This document shows positions 9,200 to 17,454 of a stretch of DNA of 43,852 nucleotides, piece after piece. The stretch is taken from the NCBI RefSeq assembly GCF_029960115.1, contig NZ_JASCOZ010000020.1:1-43852 (forward strand). The letters are read 5' to 3'. The translations under genes were made by a program, and so were the position numbers. The notes below the pieces were generated by a model. That model ran no database searches and was not told where the DNA came from. It was given only the letters and a program-made list of their open reading frames with translations. Within the stretch, counting starts at the first letter, position 1. Each line of letters opens with the position of its first letter. The DNA is from Stenotrophomonas sp. PS02289. Its GTDB lineage: Bacteria > Pseudomonadota > Gammaproteobacteria > Xanthomonadales > Xanthomonadaceae.

Positions 9200-10057
9200 T
9201 CAGAGCAGCTGGGACAGGATCGGAATGCTGGCGCGCGGACGCTTGCCCATTTCCTCGACCAGACGCTCGGCGGCGGCCAGATACGCCTTGGCGGCCAGCG
9301 ACTCCGGTGCGGCGGCCACAATCGGCGTGCCCACGTCGCCCTGCTCGCGGATGCCGATGTCCAGCGGCAGCGAACCCAGCAGCGGCACGCCGTACTGCGC
9401 TGCCATGCGCTGGCCACCGCCGTCGCCGAACAGGTGCTCGACCTGCCCGCAGTTGCTGCAGGTGTGCACGGCCATGTTCTCGACGATGCCCAGCACCGGC
9501 ACCTCGACCTTCTCGAACATCTTCAACGCCTTCTTCGCATCCAGCGTGGCGATGTCCTGCGGGGTGGTGACGATGACCGCGCCGGCCAGCGGAATCTTCT
9601 GCGTGAGCGTGAGCTGGATGTCGCCGGTACCCGGCGGCAGGTCGATCAGCAGGTAGTCCAGATCGTCCCACAGGGTGTCATTGAAGAACTGGGTCATGGC
9701 CGAGGTGGCCATCGGACCCCGCCAGATCATCGGCGTTTCGTCCTCGATCAGGTAGCCGATCGACATGGTTTCCACGCCGAACGCGCGCAGCGGCTCGATC
9801 GACTTGTTGTCCGGGCTTTCCGGGCGACCGCTCAGGCCCAGCATGGTCGGCACGCTGGGGCCGTAGATGTCCGCATCGAGCAGGCCGACGCGCGCCCCCA
9901 GCTTGGCCAACGCCACGGCCAGATTCACCGCCGTGGTCGACTTGCCCACACCGCCCTTGCCCGAACCCACCGCGATCACATTGCGGACCCGCGGATGCGG
10001 GCTGAGCCCTTTCTGCACCTGGCTGACATGGGGACGTCGAGAGGGGCTGGCACTCAC
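9200..10057 (-). CDS. mrp: Mrp/ApbC-type iron-sulfur carrier ATPase
   Basis: 285-aa cytoplasmic P-loop ATPase of the Mrp/NBP35 group, which carries and transfers Fe-S clusters. The deviant Walker [12 protein letters not shown] is near residues 32-42, the switch motif [12 protein letters not shown] follows, and [11 protein letters not shown] is Walker B. The cluster-binding CxxC is TCSNC. GTG codons at 10066 and 10057 are both possible. GGAG lies eight bases before 10057 and overlaps the other, so 10057 is preferred. The short basic N-terminus lacks the DUF59 domain found in many Mrp proteins. Downstream is dcd. Confidence 0.9.
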   Translation of the reverse strand: MSASPSRRPHVSQVQKGLSPHPRVRNVIAVGSGKGGVGKSTTAVNLAVALAKLGARVGLLDADIYGPSVPTMLGLSGRPESPDNKSIEPLRAFGVETMSIGYLIEDETPMIWRGPMATSAMTQFFNDTLWDDLDYLLIDLPPGTGDIQLTLTQKIPLAGAVIVTTPQDIATLDAKKALKMFEKVEVPVLGIVENMAVHTCSNCGQVEHLFGDGGGQRMAAQYGVPLLGSLPLDIGIREQGDVGTPIVAAAPESLAAKAYLAAAERLVEEMGKRPRASIPILSQLL

Positions 10058-10322
10058 TGCGGGCACTCCGGGAAAGCGAATCAGGAAAGCCCTCCACTAT
10101 ACAGGGCCGAGCTGGCTGGACCCTTTTCGCCGCCCCCGCGGCAAGGACGCTGTCGATCGTGTTCAGGGACCCGGCGAAGGGGCTGGCGGCACCGAAGTCG
10201 TGTCCATGCCTGTCCGCTCCTGTCTGCGCATGTCCTGACATGACAGCGCGAAAAGGCCGTTCGCGCAGGCCGTTCAGGCCGGTGTTTTCAACGCGACCAA
10301 CATCACACTTTCTCTCCGACAT

Positions 10323-10367
10323 GTTTCATTTGAAACCAAGTGACATAGCTTTAATATCAATCACTTG
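10323..10367. promoter_or_regulatory. Two adjacent operator-like inverted repeats
   Basis: GTTTCATTTGAAAC (10323-10336) is a perfect 6-bp-arm palindrome. Directly next to it, CAAGTGA (10337-10343) is inverted as TCACTTG (10361-10367). They sit about 65-110 bp before the candidate -35 box, where an activator or repressor could bind. No regulator is identified, and they do not match a Fur or LacI-type box well. Confidence 0.4.
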
Positions 10368-10431
10368 AATGACAAATGAGAACGAAAGATTGGACGCCCC
10401 TACCTTTCCTTTATGACTGCTTGATGAACAG

Positions 10432-10459
10432 TTGACAGGTTGCGTTAAGGCTATGTTAA
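10432..10459 (+). promoter_or_regulatory. Possible sigma-70 promoter of the TonB-dependent receptor
   Basis: TTGACA (10432-10437) is a perfect -35 hexamer. The best -10 candidates are TGTTAA at 16-bp spacing or TATGTT at 14 bp, both weak. If used, the transcript would carry a leader of roughly 130 nt. Confidence 0.4.
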
Positions 10460-10594
10460 CTTCCGGCCACCAGCACAAACGGCTGGTGAACAGGGACAAA
10501 ACACCACCCACTTTTGACGCGAGTGTCCATGGGACGCCGTCGGGTCACTGTTGCCGGTGTTTTGGCACAACGTCCGTTCCAAGGGGATCCATTC

Positions 10595-13534
10595 ATGATC
10601 AATCGCACGTCGCTCAGCCGGAACCCGCTGAGCTATGCACTGGCCACCGCCGTCCTGCTGAGCGCAGCGCCGGCGTTTGCACAGAGCACCACGACCGAAA
10701 CGGAATCGGCCACCAAGAGCAGCGCCACCAATCTGGAAACCGTCACCGTCACCGGTTCGCGCATCAGCCGCGACGTGTTCAACTCGGTATCCCCGGTCCA
10801 GGTCATCACCCGTGAAGAAACCACCCTGGCGGGCTTCCAGTCCACCGCCGGGGTGCTGCAGAGCACCGCCATCACCGCCGGTGCCGCACAGATCAACAAC
10901 GCCTATGGCGGCTATGTGACCAACGGCGGCCCGGGTGCCAACACCGTCGGTCTGCGCGGCCTGGGCCCGACCCGTACCCTGATCCTGATGAACGGTCGCC
11001 GCGTGGCACCGGCGGGTACGCGTGGTTCGGTGGGTGCCGCCGATCTGAACGTGCTGCCCGACGCCATGATCGACCGCGTTGAAGTGCTGAAGGACGGTGC
11101 TTCGTCCGTGTACGGCTCCGACGCCGTCGCCGGCGTCATCAACATCATCACCAAGAGCAAGGTCGACGGCGTGACCTTCGAAGCGCGCCAGACCGCCACC
11201 GACGGCGGCGGCGGCGAAGAGCGCCGCTATGCCATCGTCGCCGGCACCACCGGTGCGAGCGGCCACATTTCCGGTTCCTACGAGTACTACAACCGCGACG
11301 GTCTGACTCTGGCCGACCGCGAGTGGACCCGTTGCAACACCGACTATCGCCGTCTGCCCACCGGTGGCGGCTGGGGTGGTGCCGACACCATCGATCCGCT
11401 CACCGGCCAGCCCAAGTGCTACCCGATCACCGGCACCGGCTCCAACGGCGTCACCATCAACACCATCGGCACCAACAACCTGACCGGCGTTGCCGCCGCA
11501 GGTGCACGTGGCACCACCTTCAACCGCTGGCGTCCGAACTCGGCCGTGACCACCGGCCTGGTGGGCTTCGAAGGCGTGGGCGGTGGCCAGACCACCAACA
11601 CCAACATCCGTGACACCTTCGATCCGCGCACCCTCAACCGGTCGCTGATCTCGGGCGCAGAAACCCACACCGCCTTCCTGCAGGGCGGCCTGGATCTGGG
11701 CGTCATGGGCGATGCGGAAGCCTACTTTGAACTGCTGGGCAACCGCCGCGAATCCGAACAGACCGGCTACCGCCAGCTGTCGCTGGACTACCTGCGTGGC
11801 AGCCCGCTGATTCCGTCGAACCTGGCCTCGTCCAACTTCGGTGGCGGCGTCGGCGTGCGTGCCTTCATCGGCTTCGGCAACGACAAGAGCTCGCAGAAGG
11901 TCGACTTCTTCAAGGGAACGGCCGGCCTGCGTGGCAACCTCAGCTCGACCTGGGACTACGACTTCGCGCTGAGCCATTCGCGTTCCGACGCGGACTACAC
12001 CATGGAATCGTTCCTGACCGACCGCCTGAGCAAGAGCCTCAACGTGGTGGCTGACGGTGCCGGCGGCTTCCGCTGCGTCGACACCTCGGACGGCTGCGTG
12101 GCCGCGCCGCGTCTGACCAGCGCCGTGATCGGCGGCGAGCTGCCGCGCGCCTGGACCGACTACGTGTTCGTGCCGGTCACCGGCAACACGCTGTACACCG
12201 AAACCACCGCCAACATCTCGTTCAGCGGCCCGCTGTTCTCGCTGCCGCACGGCGACGTGCGGGGTGCGTTCGGTGCTGAATGGCGCCGCGCCAAGATCGA
12301 CGACACCCCGTCGATCCACTCCATCAACAACAATCTGTACAACCTGACCTCCTCGACCCCGACCCGCGGTACGGACTCGGTGAAGGAAGTGTTCGGCGAA
12401 CTGGAGATTCCGGTGCTGTCCGGCGTCACCGCCGCCGAGGAACTGACCTTCAACGTCTCGGGCCGCTGGACCGACTACGACTCCTACGGCTCCGACCACA
12501 CCTACAAGATCGGCGGCCTGTGGACCCCGGTCAGCTGGGTCTCGTTCCGCGCCTCCTACGGCACCTCGTACCGCGCACCGGCGCTGTTCGAACAGTTCCT
12601 GGGTGCGACCAGCGGCTTCCTGAGCAACCAGATCGATCCCTGCAACAACTGGGGCAGCGACCCGGGCACCGCACTGGCGCGCAACTGTGCCTCTGAAGGC
12701 CTGGCTCCTGACTTCCAGTCCACCCAGTCGGTCTCGGTCATCCAGGCCGGCGGTGCCGAAAGTGGCCTGAAGGCGGAAACCTCGAAGAACTTCACCGGCG
12801 GCATCGTGCTGCAGCCGGAGTTCCCGTCCGCAGTGGGCGACATCTCGCTGGCAGTGGACTACTTCGACATCGACGTCAGCAACGGCGTTTCGCGTGCCGG
12901 CGGTGCCAATCTGCTGGAGCTCTGCTACAACAGCCCGGACTTCCGTGCCGGTGGCGGGTTCTGCCGTCTGATCGATCCTCGCAACCCGGTCAACAACGCG
13001 CTGACCGTGCATGACAGCTACGTCAACCTCGCCACCGACAAGGTGCGCGGCCTGGACTTCACCCTGCGCTACACCCGCGACCTCGGTCCGGGCAGCCTGC
13101 GCGCCACCGCCCAGGTGACGCGTTTCCTGGAGCAGTCCAACAAGCTGTTCGCCGATGACGAATTGATCGACTACAACGGCATGCTCAACACCCCCGACAA
13201 GTCGGGCACCCTGGACCTGGTGTACACCTGGAACAAGTGGAAGTTCCGCTACGGTCTGGAGTGGATCAACAAGATGCAGAGCTACGACTACTACGAGTTG
13301 GACGCGGCAACCTCCGTGTACAAGTTCGACGTGCCGAGCTACTTCCTGCACGCCCTGTCGACCGAGTACAAGGGCGACAAGTGGTCGGTGGTCGCCGGCG
13401 TGCGCAACCTGCGCAACGAGACGCCGCCGGTGATCTCCTCCGGCGCTTACAGCCGCGTCGGCAACTCCCCGCTGTACAGCGGTTATGACTACGTCGGCCG
13501 CACCTACTTCGTGAATCTCAGCAAGAGCTTCTGA
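10595..13534 (+). CDS. TonB-dependent outer-membrane receptor
   Basis: 979-aa outer-membrane active transporter. A signal peptide (about residues 1-29, ending AFA-QST) precedes a plug domain (about 45-185: VTVTGSRIS, GLRGLGPTRTLILMNGRRV, RVEVLKDGASSVYGSDAVAGVINIITK). A long beta-barrel ends in aromatic-terminated strands (YVGRTYFVNLSKSF). The terminal Phe fits recognition by the barrel-assembly machinery. No N-terminal signalling extension is present, so transcription is not controlled through a FecR-type relay. The ATG at 10595 is chosen for its AAGGGGAT ribosome site and the signal peptide. The large xanthomonad receptors of this class often take up oligosaccharides or peptides. The secreted S9 peptidase next door hints at peptide uptake, but this is inference. 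Confidence 0.93.
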   Translation: MINRTSLSRNPLSYALATAVLLSAAPAFAQSTTTETESATKSSATNLETVTVTGSRISRDVFNSVSPVQVITREETTLAGFQSTAGVLQSTAITAGAAQINNAYGGYVTNGGPGANTVGLRGLGPTRTLILMNGRRVAPAGTRGSVGAADLNVLPDAMIDRVEVLKDGASSVYGSDAVAGVINIITKSKVDGVTFEARQTATDGGGGEERRYAIVAGTTGASGHISGSYEYYNRDGLTLADREWTRCNTDYRRLPTGGGWGGADTIDPLTGQPKCYPITGTGSNGVTINTIGTNNLTGVAAAGARGTTFNRWRPNSAVTTGLVGFEGVGGGQTTNTNIRDTFDPRTLNRSLISGAETHTAFLQGGLDLGVMGDAEAYFELLGNRRESEQTGYRQLSLDYLRGSPLIPSNLASSNFGGGVGVRAFIGFGNDKSSQKVDFFKGTAGLRGNLSSTWDYDFALSHSRSDADYTMESFLTDRLSKSLNVVADGAGGFRCVDTSDGCVAAPRLTSAVIGGELPRAWTDYVFVPVTGNTLYTETTANISFSGPLFSLPHGDVRGAFGAEWRRAKIDDTPSIHSINNNLYNLTSSTPTRGTDSVKEVFGELEIPVLSGVTAAEELTFNVSGRWTDYDSYGSDHTYKIGGLWTPVSWVSFRASYGTSYRAPALFEQFLGATSGFLSNQIDPCNNWGSDPGTALARNCASEGLAPDFQSTQSVSVIQAGGAESGLKAETSKNFTGGIVLQPEFPSAVGDISLAVDYFDIDVSNGVSRAGGANLLELCYNSPDFRAGGGFCRLIDPRNPVNNALTVHDSYVNLATDKVRGLDFTLRYTRDLGPGSLRATAQVTRFLEQSNKLFADDELIDYNGMLNTPDKSGTLDLVYTWNKWKFRYGLEWINKMQSYDYYELDAATSVYKFDVPSYFLHALSTEYKGDKWSVVAGVRNLRNETPPVISSGAYSRVGNSPLYSGYDYVGRTYFVNLSKSF

Positions 13535-13546
13535 TCGTGGGAATGA

Positions 13547-13579
13547 ACCGCCGCCCGGCTCCGGGCGGCGGTTTTTTTT
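13547..13579 (+). terminator. Rho-independent terminator
   Basis: GC-rich stem CCGCCGCCCG/CGGGCGGCGG followed by eight T residues, 13 bp after the receptor stop. It separates the receptor transcript from the S9 peptidase gene. Confidence 0.93.
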
Positions 13580-13616
13580 GGCCTCTACGTTCATCGTTCC
13601 CGCCTGGAGTCGCACC

Positions 13617-15659
13617 ATGAACCTCAAATCCCTGACCCTGGCCGCACTGGCACTGGCCGCTGCGGCCGCATTGCCCGTTCACGCCAAGCCCAACGTGCCC
13701 AGCATCGAGCAGCTGGCCGCCTTCCCGCAGGTCTCCAGCCTGTCGCTGTCGCCTGACGGCAAACAGATCGCCGGCCTGCAGGCACGCGGCGAAGAGCGTG
13801 TCATCCTGGTCTGGAAGACCGACGCCCTGGAGGCCGCCCCCACCGTCATCGGTGCCGGCCGGATGAAGTTCCAGAGCGTCAGCTTCATCAAGAACGGCCT
13901 GCTGGCGGTCACGCTGTGGCAACCGTTCGACCTGCGTACCGACCGCCTCAACAAGACCTTCATCAGCAAGTTCTTCATCACCGACACTGAAGGCAAGGTC
14001 TGGAAGGAACCGATCAATCCGCCCCGTGCCAGCAGCCAGACCGAGGAACTGGAACAGGCGTTGTCCAATTCCACCGTGCTCGACACCCTGCCCAACGACC
14101 CCGACCACATCCTGGTGATCAACGGGGCCGGCAGCAATTCCGGTGACGTGTACAAGGTCAACCTGCGCACCTTCAGCACCCAGCGCATCCAGAAGACCGA
14201 AGAGCGCGTGGCCGGCTATGTCACCGACCTCAACAGCGAGCTGCGCGCCCGCCTGCGCCAGGACGTTGATGGCACCGGTGCCTACATCGCCACCGAGTTC
14301 CGCAATCCGGCGACCAACGCCTGGGAGCAGCACTTCCGCTCCTACGTAAAGGACCGCGACATCAACCAGGTGGTCGGCTTTGCCGATGACCCGAACATCG
14401 CCTTCATGCTCAGCAATGTGGGCCGCGACAAGACCGTGATCTACGAATACGACATCGCGGCACGCAAGCAGAAGGAACTGCTGTACGAGCACAAGTTCTT
14501 CAATGCCGGCGCGGTATTGATGAACCGCTACAAAGAAGCCGGCGGCGTCCCCTTCGGTGCCCTGCTGGGCATCGGCTACGCGGGACCACGCACGAACGAG
14601 ATCGAGTGGACCAATCCCACGTTCAAGGCGCTTGAAGCCGGCCTTCGACAGGCACTCAACATCACCTCCAGCCCTGTCGAACTGGTTGACCCGGCGACAG
14701 GCATACACGCCACAACCACGCTGGATACCGGTCGATCCATCCGCCTGATGGACTACAGCGCCGACCTGAAGACGTTTCTGGTTGCCGTGTCCGGCCCGGC
14801 CAATCCGCCGGAGTACTACCTCTTCAGCGGCGGCAGGCTCACCCTGCTGGCCAAGGCCTACCCGCAGATCGACCCCGGCGCGATGGGTGATACCCGGCTG
14901 GTCTACTACAAGGCCCGCGACGGCCTGGACATTCCAGCGTTCCTGACCACCCCGAACACCGAACTGTGCGGAGCGGGCCCGTGGAAGGCGGTGGTGCACC
15001 CGCACGGCGGCCCGTGGGGTCGCGATGGCATGGACTTCGACGGCTCCATGTGGGTGCCGCTGATGGCCTCGCGGTGCATGGCGGTGCTGCGCCCGCAGTT
15101 CCGTGGTTCAGCCGACTGGAGTCGTCGCCTGTGGATGGCCGGCGACGCCGAATGGGGCCAGAAGATGCAGGACGACAAGGACGACGGTGCCCAATGGATG
15201 ATCGAGCAGAAGATCGCCCAGCCGGGTCACATCGCCATGTTCGGGTTCTCCTATGGCGGTTACTCCGCGTTCGCCGCATCGGTGCGTCCGAATGGCCTGT
15301 ACAAGTGCGCCATTGCCGGTGCCGGTGTGTCCGATATCAAGAAGATCTGGTCGCGCTTCTACACCAACCCGTTCTTCCGCCAGGCCCAGGCCAAGACCGT
15401 GGACGGCCTCAATCCGCTGGACAAGGCTGGCGAGATGAAGATTCCGCTGATGGTCTACCACGGTGATCGCGACCGCACCGTGCCGATCGAACAGTCCGAG
15501 TGGTTCGTGGCCAAGGCAAAGAACTCCGGGCAACCCGTGGAGTACCACGCCATCGCCGACTACGCGCATGGCCCGGCCTGGACCCGCGCGATCATGGGCG
15601 AGCAGTTGCAGCTGATCGACGACTACCTCACCAAGGGGTGTGGTGGCGGCGGGTTGTAA
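13617..15659 (+). CDS. Secreted S9-family (prolyl oligopeptidase-type) peptidase
   Basis: 680-aa exported serine peptidase. A signal peptide (LTLAALALAAAAALPVHA) precedes an N-terminal beta-propeller-like region (about residues 25-400) and a C-terminal alpha/beta-hydrolase domain. The triad is Ser545 (GFSYGG), Asp619 (GDRDRTVP) and His651 (YAHGPAW). The oxyanion region HPHGGPWGRDGMDFDG is typical of acylaminoacyl/dipeptidyl-peptidase relatives. Members release short peptides or dipeptides. The ATG at 13617 has GGAG nine bases upstream. It lies between the receptor and two M13 peptidases, suggesting a periplasmic peptide-degrading set. It is convergent with the FAD oxidoreductase across only 16 bp. 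Confidence 0.9.
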   Translation: MNLKSLTLAALALAAAAALPVHAKPNVPSIEQLAAFPQVSSLSLSPDGKQIAGLQARGEERVILVWKTDALEAAPTVIGAGRMKFQSVSFIKNGLLAVTLWQPFDLRTDRLNKTFISKFFITDTEGKVWKEPINPPRASSQTEELEQALSNSTVLDTLPNDPDHILVINGAGSNSGDVYKVNLRTFSTQRIQKTEERVAGYVTDLNSELRARLRQDVDGTGAYIATEFRNPATNAWEQHFRSYVKDRDINQVVGFADDPNIAFMLSNVGRDKTVIYEYDIAARKQKELLYEHKFFNAGAVLMNRYKEAGGVPFGALLGIGYAGPRTNEIEWTNPTFKALEAGLRQALNITSSPVELVDPATGIHATTTLDTGRSIRLMDYSADLKTFLVAVSGPANPPEYYLFSGGRLTLLAKAYPQIDPGAMGDTRLVYYKARDGLDIPAFLTTPNTELCGAGPWKAVVHPHGGPWGRDGMDFDGSMWVPLMASRCMAVLRPQFRGSADWSRRLWMAGDAEWGQKMQDDKDDGAQWMIEQKIAQPGHIAMFGFSYGGYSAFAASVRPNGLYKCAIAGAGVSDIKKIWSRFYTNPFFRQAQAKTVDGLNPLDKAGEMKIPLMVYHGDRDRTVPIEQSEWFVAKAKNSGQPVEYHAIADYAHGPAWTRAIMGEQLQLIDDYLTKGCGGGGL

Positions 15660-15675
15660 GGGTTTGTAGGCGCTA

Positions 15676-17271
15676 TCAGTCCGCCAGAATCGCCTGTGCG
15701 GCGTTGTGTCCGGGTGCGCCGGTCACACCGCCGCCGGGATGCGTTCCGGAGCCGCATAGATACAGGCCCGGCAACGCACCGCGATAATCCGCCTGGCCGA
15801 GCATCGGACGTGCGCTGAACAACTGGTTGAGGCTGAGCGCGCCGTGGAAGATGTCGCCGCCGATCAGCCCGAACGTGCGCTCCAGATCCAGCGGACTGAG
15901 CACCTGTCGGCCCAGCACCAACTGGCTGAAACCCGGCGCGTGCTGCTCGACGGTGGCGATCATCAGGTCCGCCACCTCCTCACGGTGGTCGTCCCAGCTG
16001 CGCCCACCGGGAAGCACCGGTGCCACGTGCTGGCAGAACAGGCTGGCGACATGTTGCCCGGAGGGTGCCAGCGAATCGTCCAGCGTGCTGGGAATCAACA
16101 TTTCCACGATAGGCTGGCGTGACCAGCCATGCGCGCGGGCATCGCTGTAGGCACGGTCCATGTAAGCCAGCGTCGGCGCGATGATGATGCCGGCGGTGAG
16201 ATGGTCGCCTGCCCCGGGCAGCACGGTGAAATCGGGCAGCGCCGACAGCGCGACATTCATGCGGAACGTGCCAGAAGCACAGCGCCAGTTGGCCATGCGT
16301 TCGCGGGTGGCAGCGGGCACCTCTTCGGGCGACAGCAGCCGCTCATACAGCAGTTTGGGATTGACGTTGGCCACCACCGCGCGCGCACGGATGATCTCGC
16401 CGTCCGTCGTTTCCACACCCACCGCCCGGCCCTGCTCCACCAGCACCCGCTGCACGCCTGCATTCGTCTGGATCTGCGCACCGGCCGCCTGCGCGGCGCG
16501 TGCCATCGCCTGGGTGATCGCGCCCATGCCGCCGATGGCATGGCCCCAGGCCCCCTTCACGCCGTTGCTTTCGCCGAAGGCGTGGTGCAGCAGCACGTAG
16601 GCGGTACCGGGCGCGTGCGGACTGGCGTAGTTGCCAACGATGCCGTCAAACCCGAACAAGGCCTTGATCGGCTCGCTCTCGAACCAGCGATCGAGGTACT
16701 CCGAAGCGGAGATGGTGAACAGGTCCAGCAGCTCCTGCCGCAGTGCCGGCTCCAGGCCGTGCAGACGACGACCCAGCTGGCCGGCCCGCCACAACGCGGG
16801 CAGCTGGCGCAGCCAACCGCCCTCGCCCACGTTGGGCGGTGCCTGCAAGGCGGTATCGCGCAGCACATCTGCAAAGGCTTCCAGGCGTTGCTCGAACAAC
16901 GGCAGCTGCTCGGCATCGTGGGCGGAGAAGCGCGCGACCTCCGCGCGGGTGCGGCCCGGACCGGCCAGCAGATAGTCGTTCTCCAGCGGCAGGAAGTTGT
17001 TGATCCGCCGCGGCACCACCCGCAGCCCATGGGCGGCAAGATCCAGATCGGCGATCACCTTGGGCTGCAGCAGCGACACCGTGTAAGAGGCCACCGAATT
17101 GCGGAATCCCGGATGAAACTCCTCGGTGACCGCGGCCCCACCGACCACGCCCCGCCGCTCCAGCACGCGTACCTGCTTGCCGGCCTGGGCCAGGTAGGCC
17201 GCGCAGACCAGGCCGTTGTGCCCGCCGCCGATGATGACCGCGTCCCACACACCCGAAGTGGCTTTGCTCAT
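15676..17271 (-). CDS. Phytoene-dehydrogenase-like FAD oxidoreductase (PYROXD2-like)
   Basis: 531-aa flavoprotein of the phytoene desaturase/PYROXD2 group. The N-terminal Rossmann motif VIIGGGHNGLVCAAYLA binds FAD. The C-terminus has GLYLCGSGTHPGGGVTGAPGHNAA, the second FAD contact of the family (about residues 500-523). The middle carries GAWGHAIGGMGAITQAMARAA, typical of this clade. No carotenoid-pathway gene is adjacent, so a true phytoene substrate is doubtful and the reaction is unknown. The start at 17271 (MSKATSG) is chosen because the Rossmann fold begins about ten residues in, although the frame is open another 150 bases upstream. No good ribosome site is visible. Confidence 0.83.
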   Translation of the reverse strand: MSKATSGVWDAVIIGGGHNGLVCAAYLAQAGKQVRVLERRGVVGGAAVTEEFHPGFRNSVASYTVSLLQPKVIADLDLAAHGLRVVPRRINNFLPLENDYLLAGPGRTRAEVARFSAHDAEQLPLFEQRLEAFADVLRDTALQAPPNVGEGGWLRQLPALWRAGQLGRRLHGLEPALRQELLDLFTISASEYLDRWFESEPIKALFGFDGIVGNYASPHAPGTAYVLLHHAFGESNGVKGAWGHAIGGMGAITQAMARAAQAAGAQIQTNAGVQRVLVEQGRAVGVETTDGEIIRARAVVANVNPKLLYERLLSPEEVPAATRERMANWRCASGTFRMNVALSALPDFTVLPGAGDHLTAGIIIAPTLAYMDRAYSDARAHGWSRQPIVEMLIPSTLDDSLAPSGQHVASLFCQHVAPVLPGGRSWDDHREEVADLMIATVEQHAPGFSQLVLGRQVLSPLDLERTFGLIGGDIFHGALSLNQLFSARPMLGQADYRGALPGLYLCGSGTHPGGGVTGAPGHNAAQAILAD

Positions 17272-17418
17272 TCTGGCTGTATACACCGCCCGGACCGCAC
17301 CTGTCGCCCCGCGCGCCACGTTCACATGCCGCCGCTTGCCATCGTCCATGACCTTCGACACCCTTGCAGGCCGGGCCAGCGGCGTATCGTCTGCCCCACG
17401 CTCCGCAAGGAGCACCCC

Positions 17419-17454
17419 ATGCACGCACTTTCGGCCTGGAGGCCTTACACGTGA
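17419..17454 (+). CDS. Possible 11-codon leader peptide before the M13 peptidase
   Basis: ATG with AAGGAG six bases upstream opens an 11-codon frame, MHALSAWRPYT. Its TGA stop overlaps the GTG start of the M13 peptidase (GTGA, 17451-17454), and the peptidase ribosome site GGAGG lies inside it. This arrangement would let ribosomes finishing the leader reinitiate on the peptidase. It may instead be chance; no conservation could be checked. Confidence 0.35.
   Translation: MHALSAWRPYT

Larger units (their letters stand above)
10058..10594. other. 537-bp intergenic region upstream of the TonB-dependent receptor
   Basis: No gene is seen. The part next to mrp is GC-rich. About 10300-10470 is AT-rich and holds two operator-like inverted repeats and a possible promoter, listed separately. 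The remaining 120 bp before the receptor would be a long 5' leader. The pieces together look like the control region of the divergent mrp and receptor genes. Confidence 0.6.

Noticed and set aside
10451..13627. Very long minus-strand open frame opposite the TonB-dependent receptor
   Set aside because: Its translation has no domain and is rich in Arg, Val and Gly, as expected from the complement of a GC-rich gene. The sense frame has signal peptide, plug and barrel.
15676..17271. Carotenoid biosynthesis gene (true phytoene desaturase)
   Set aside because: The sequence fits the PYROXD2-like branch, and no other carotenoid genes are adjacent.
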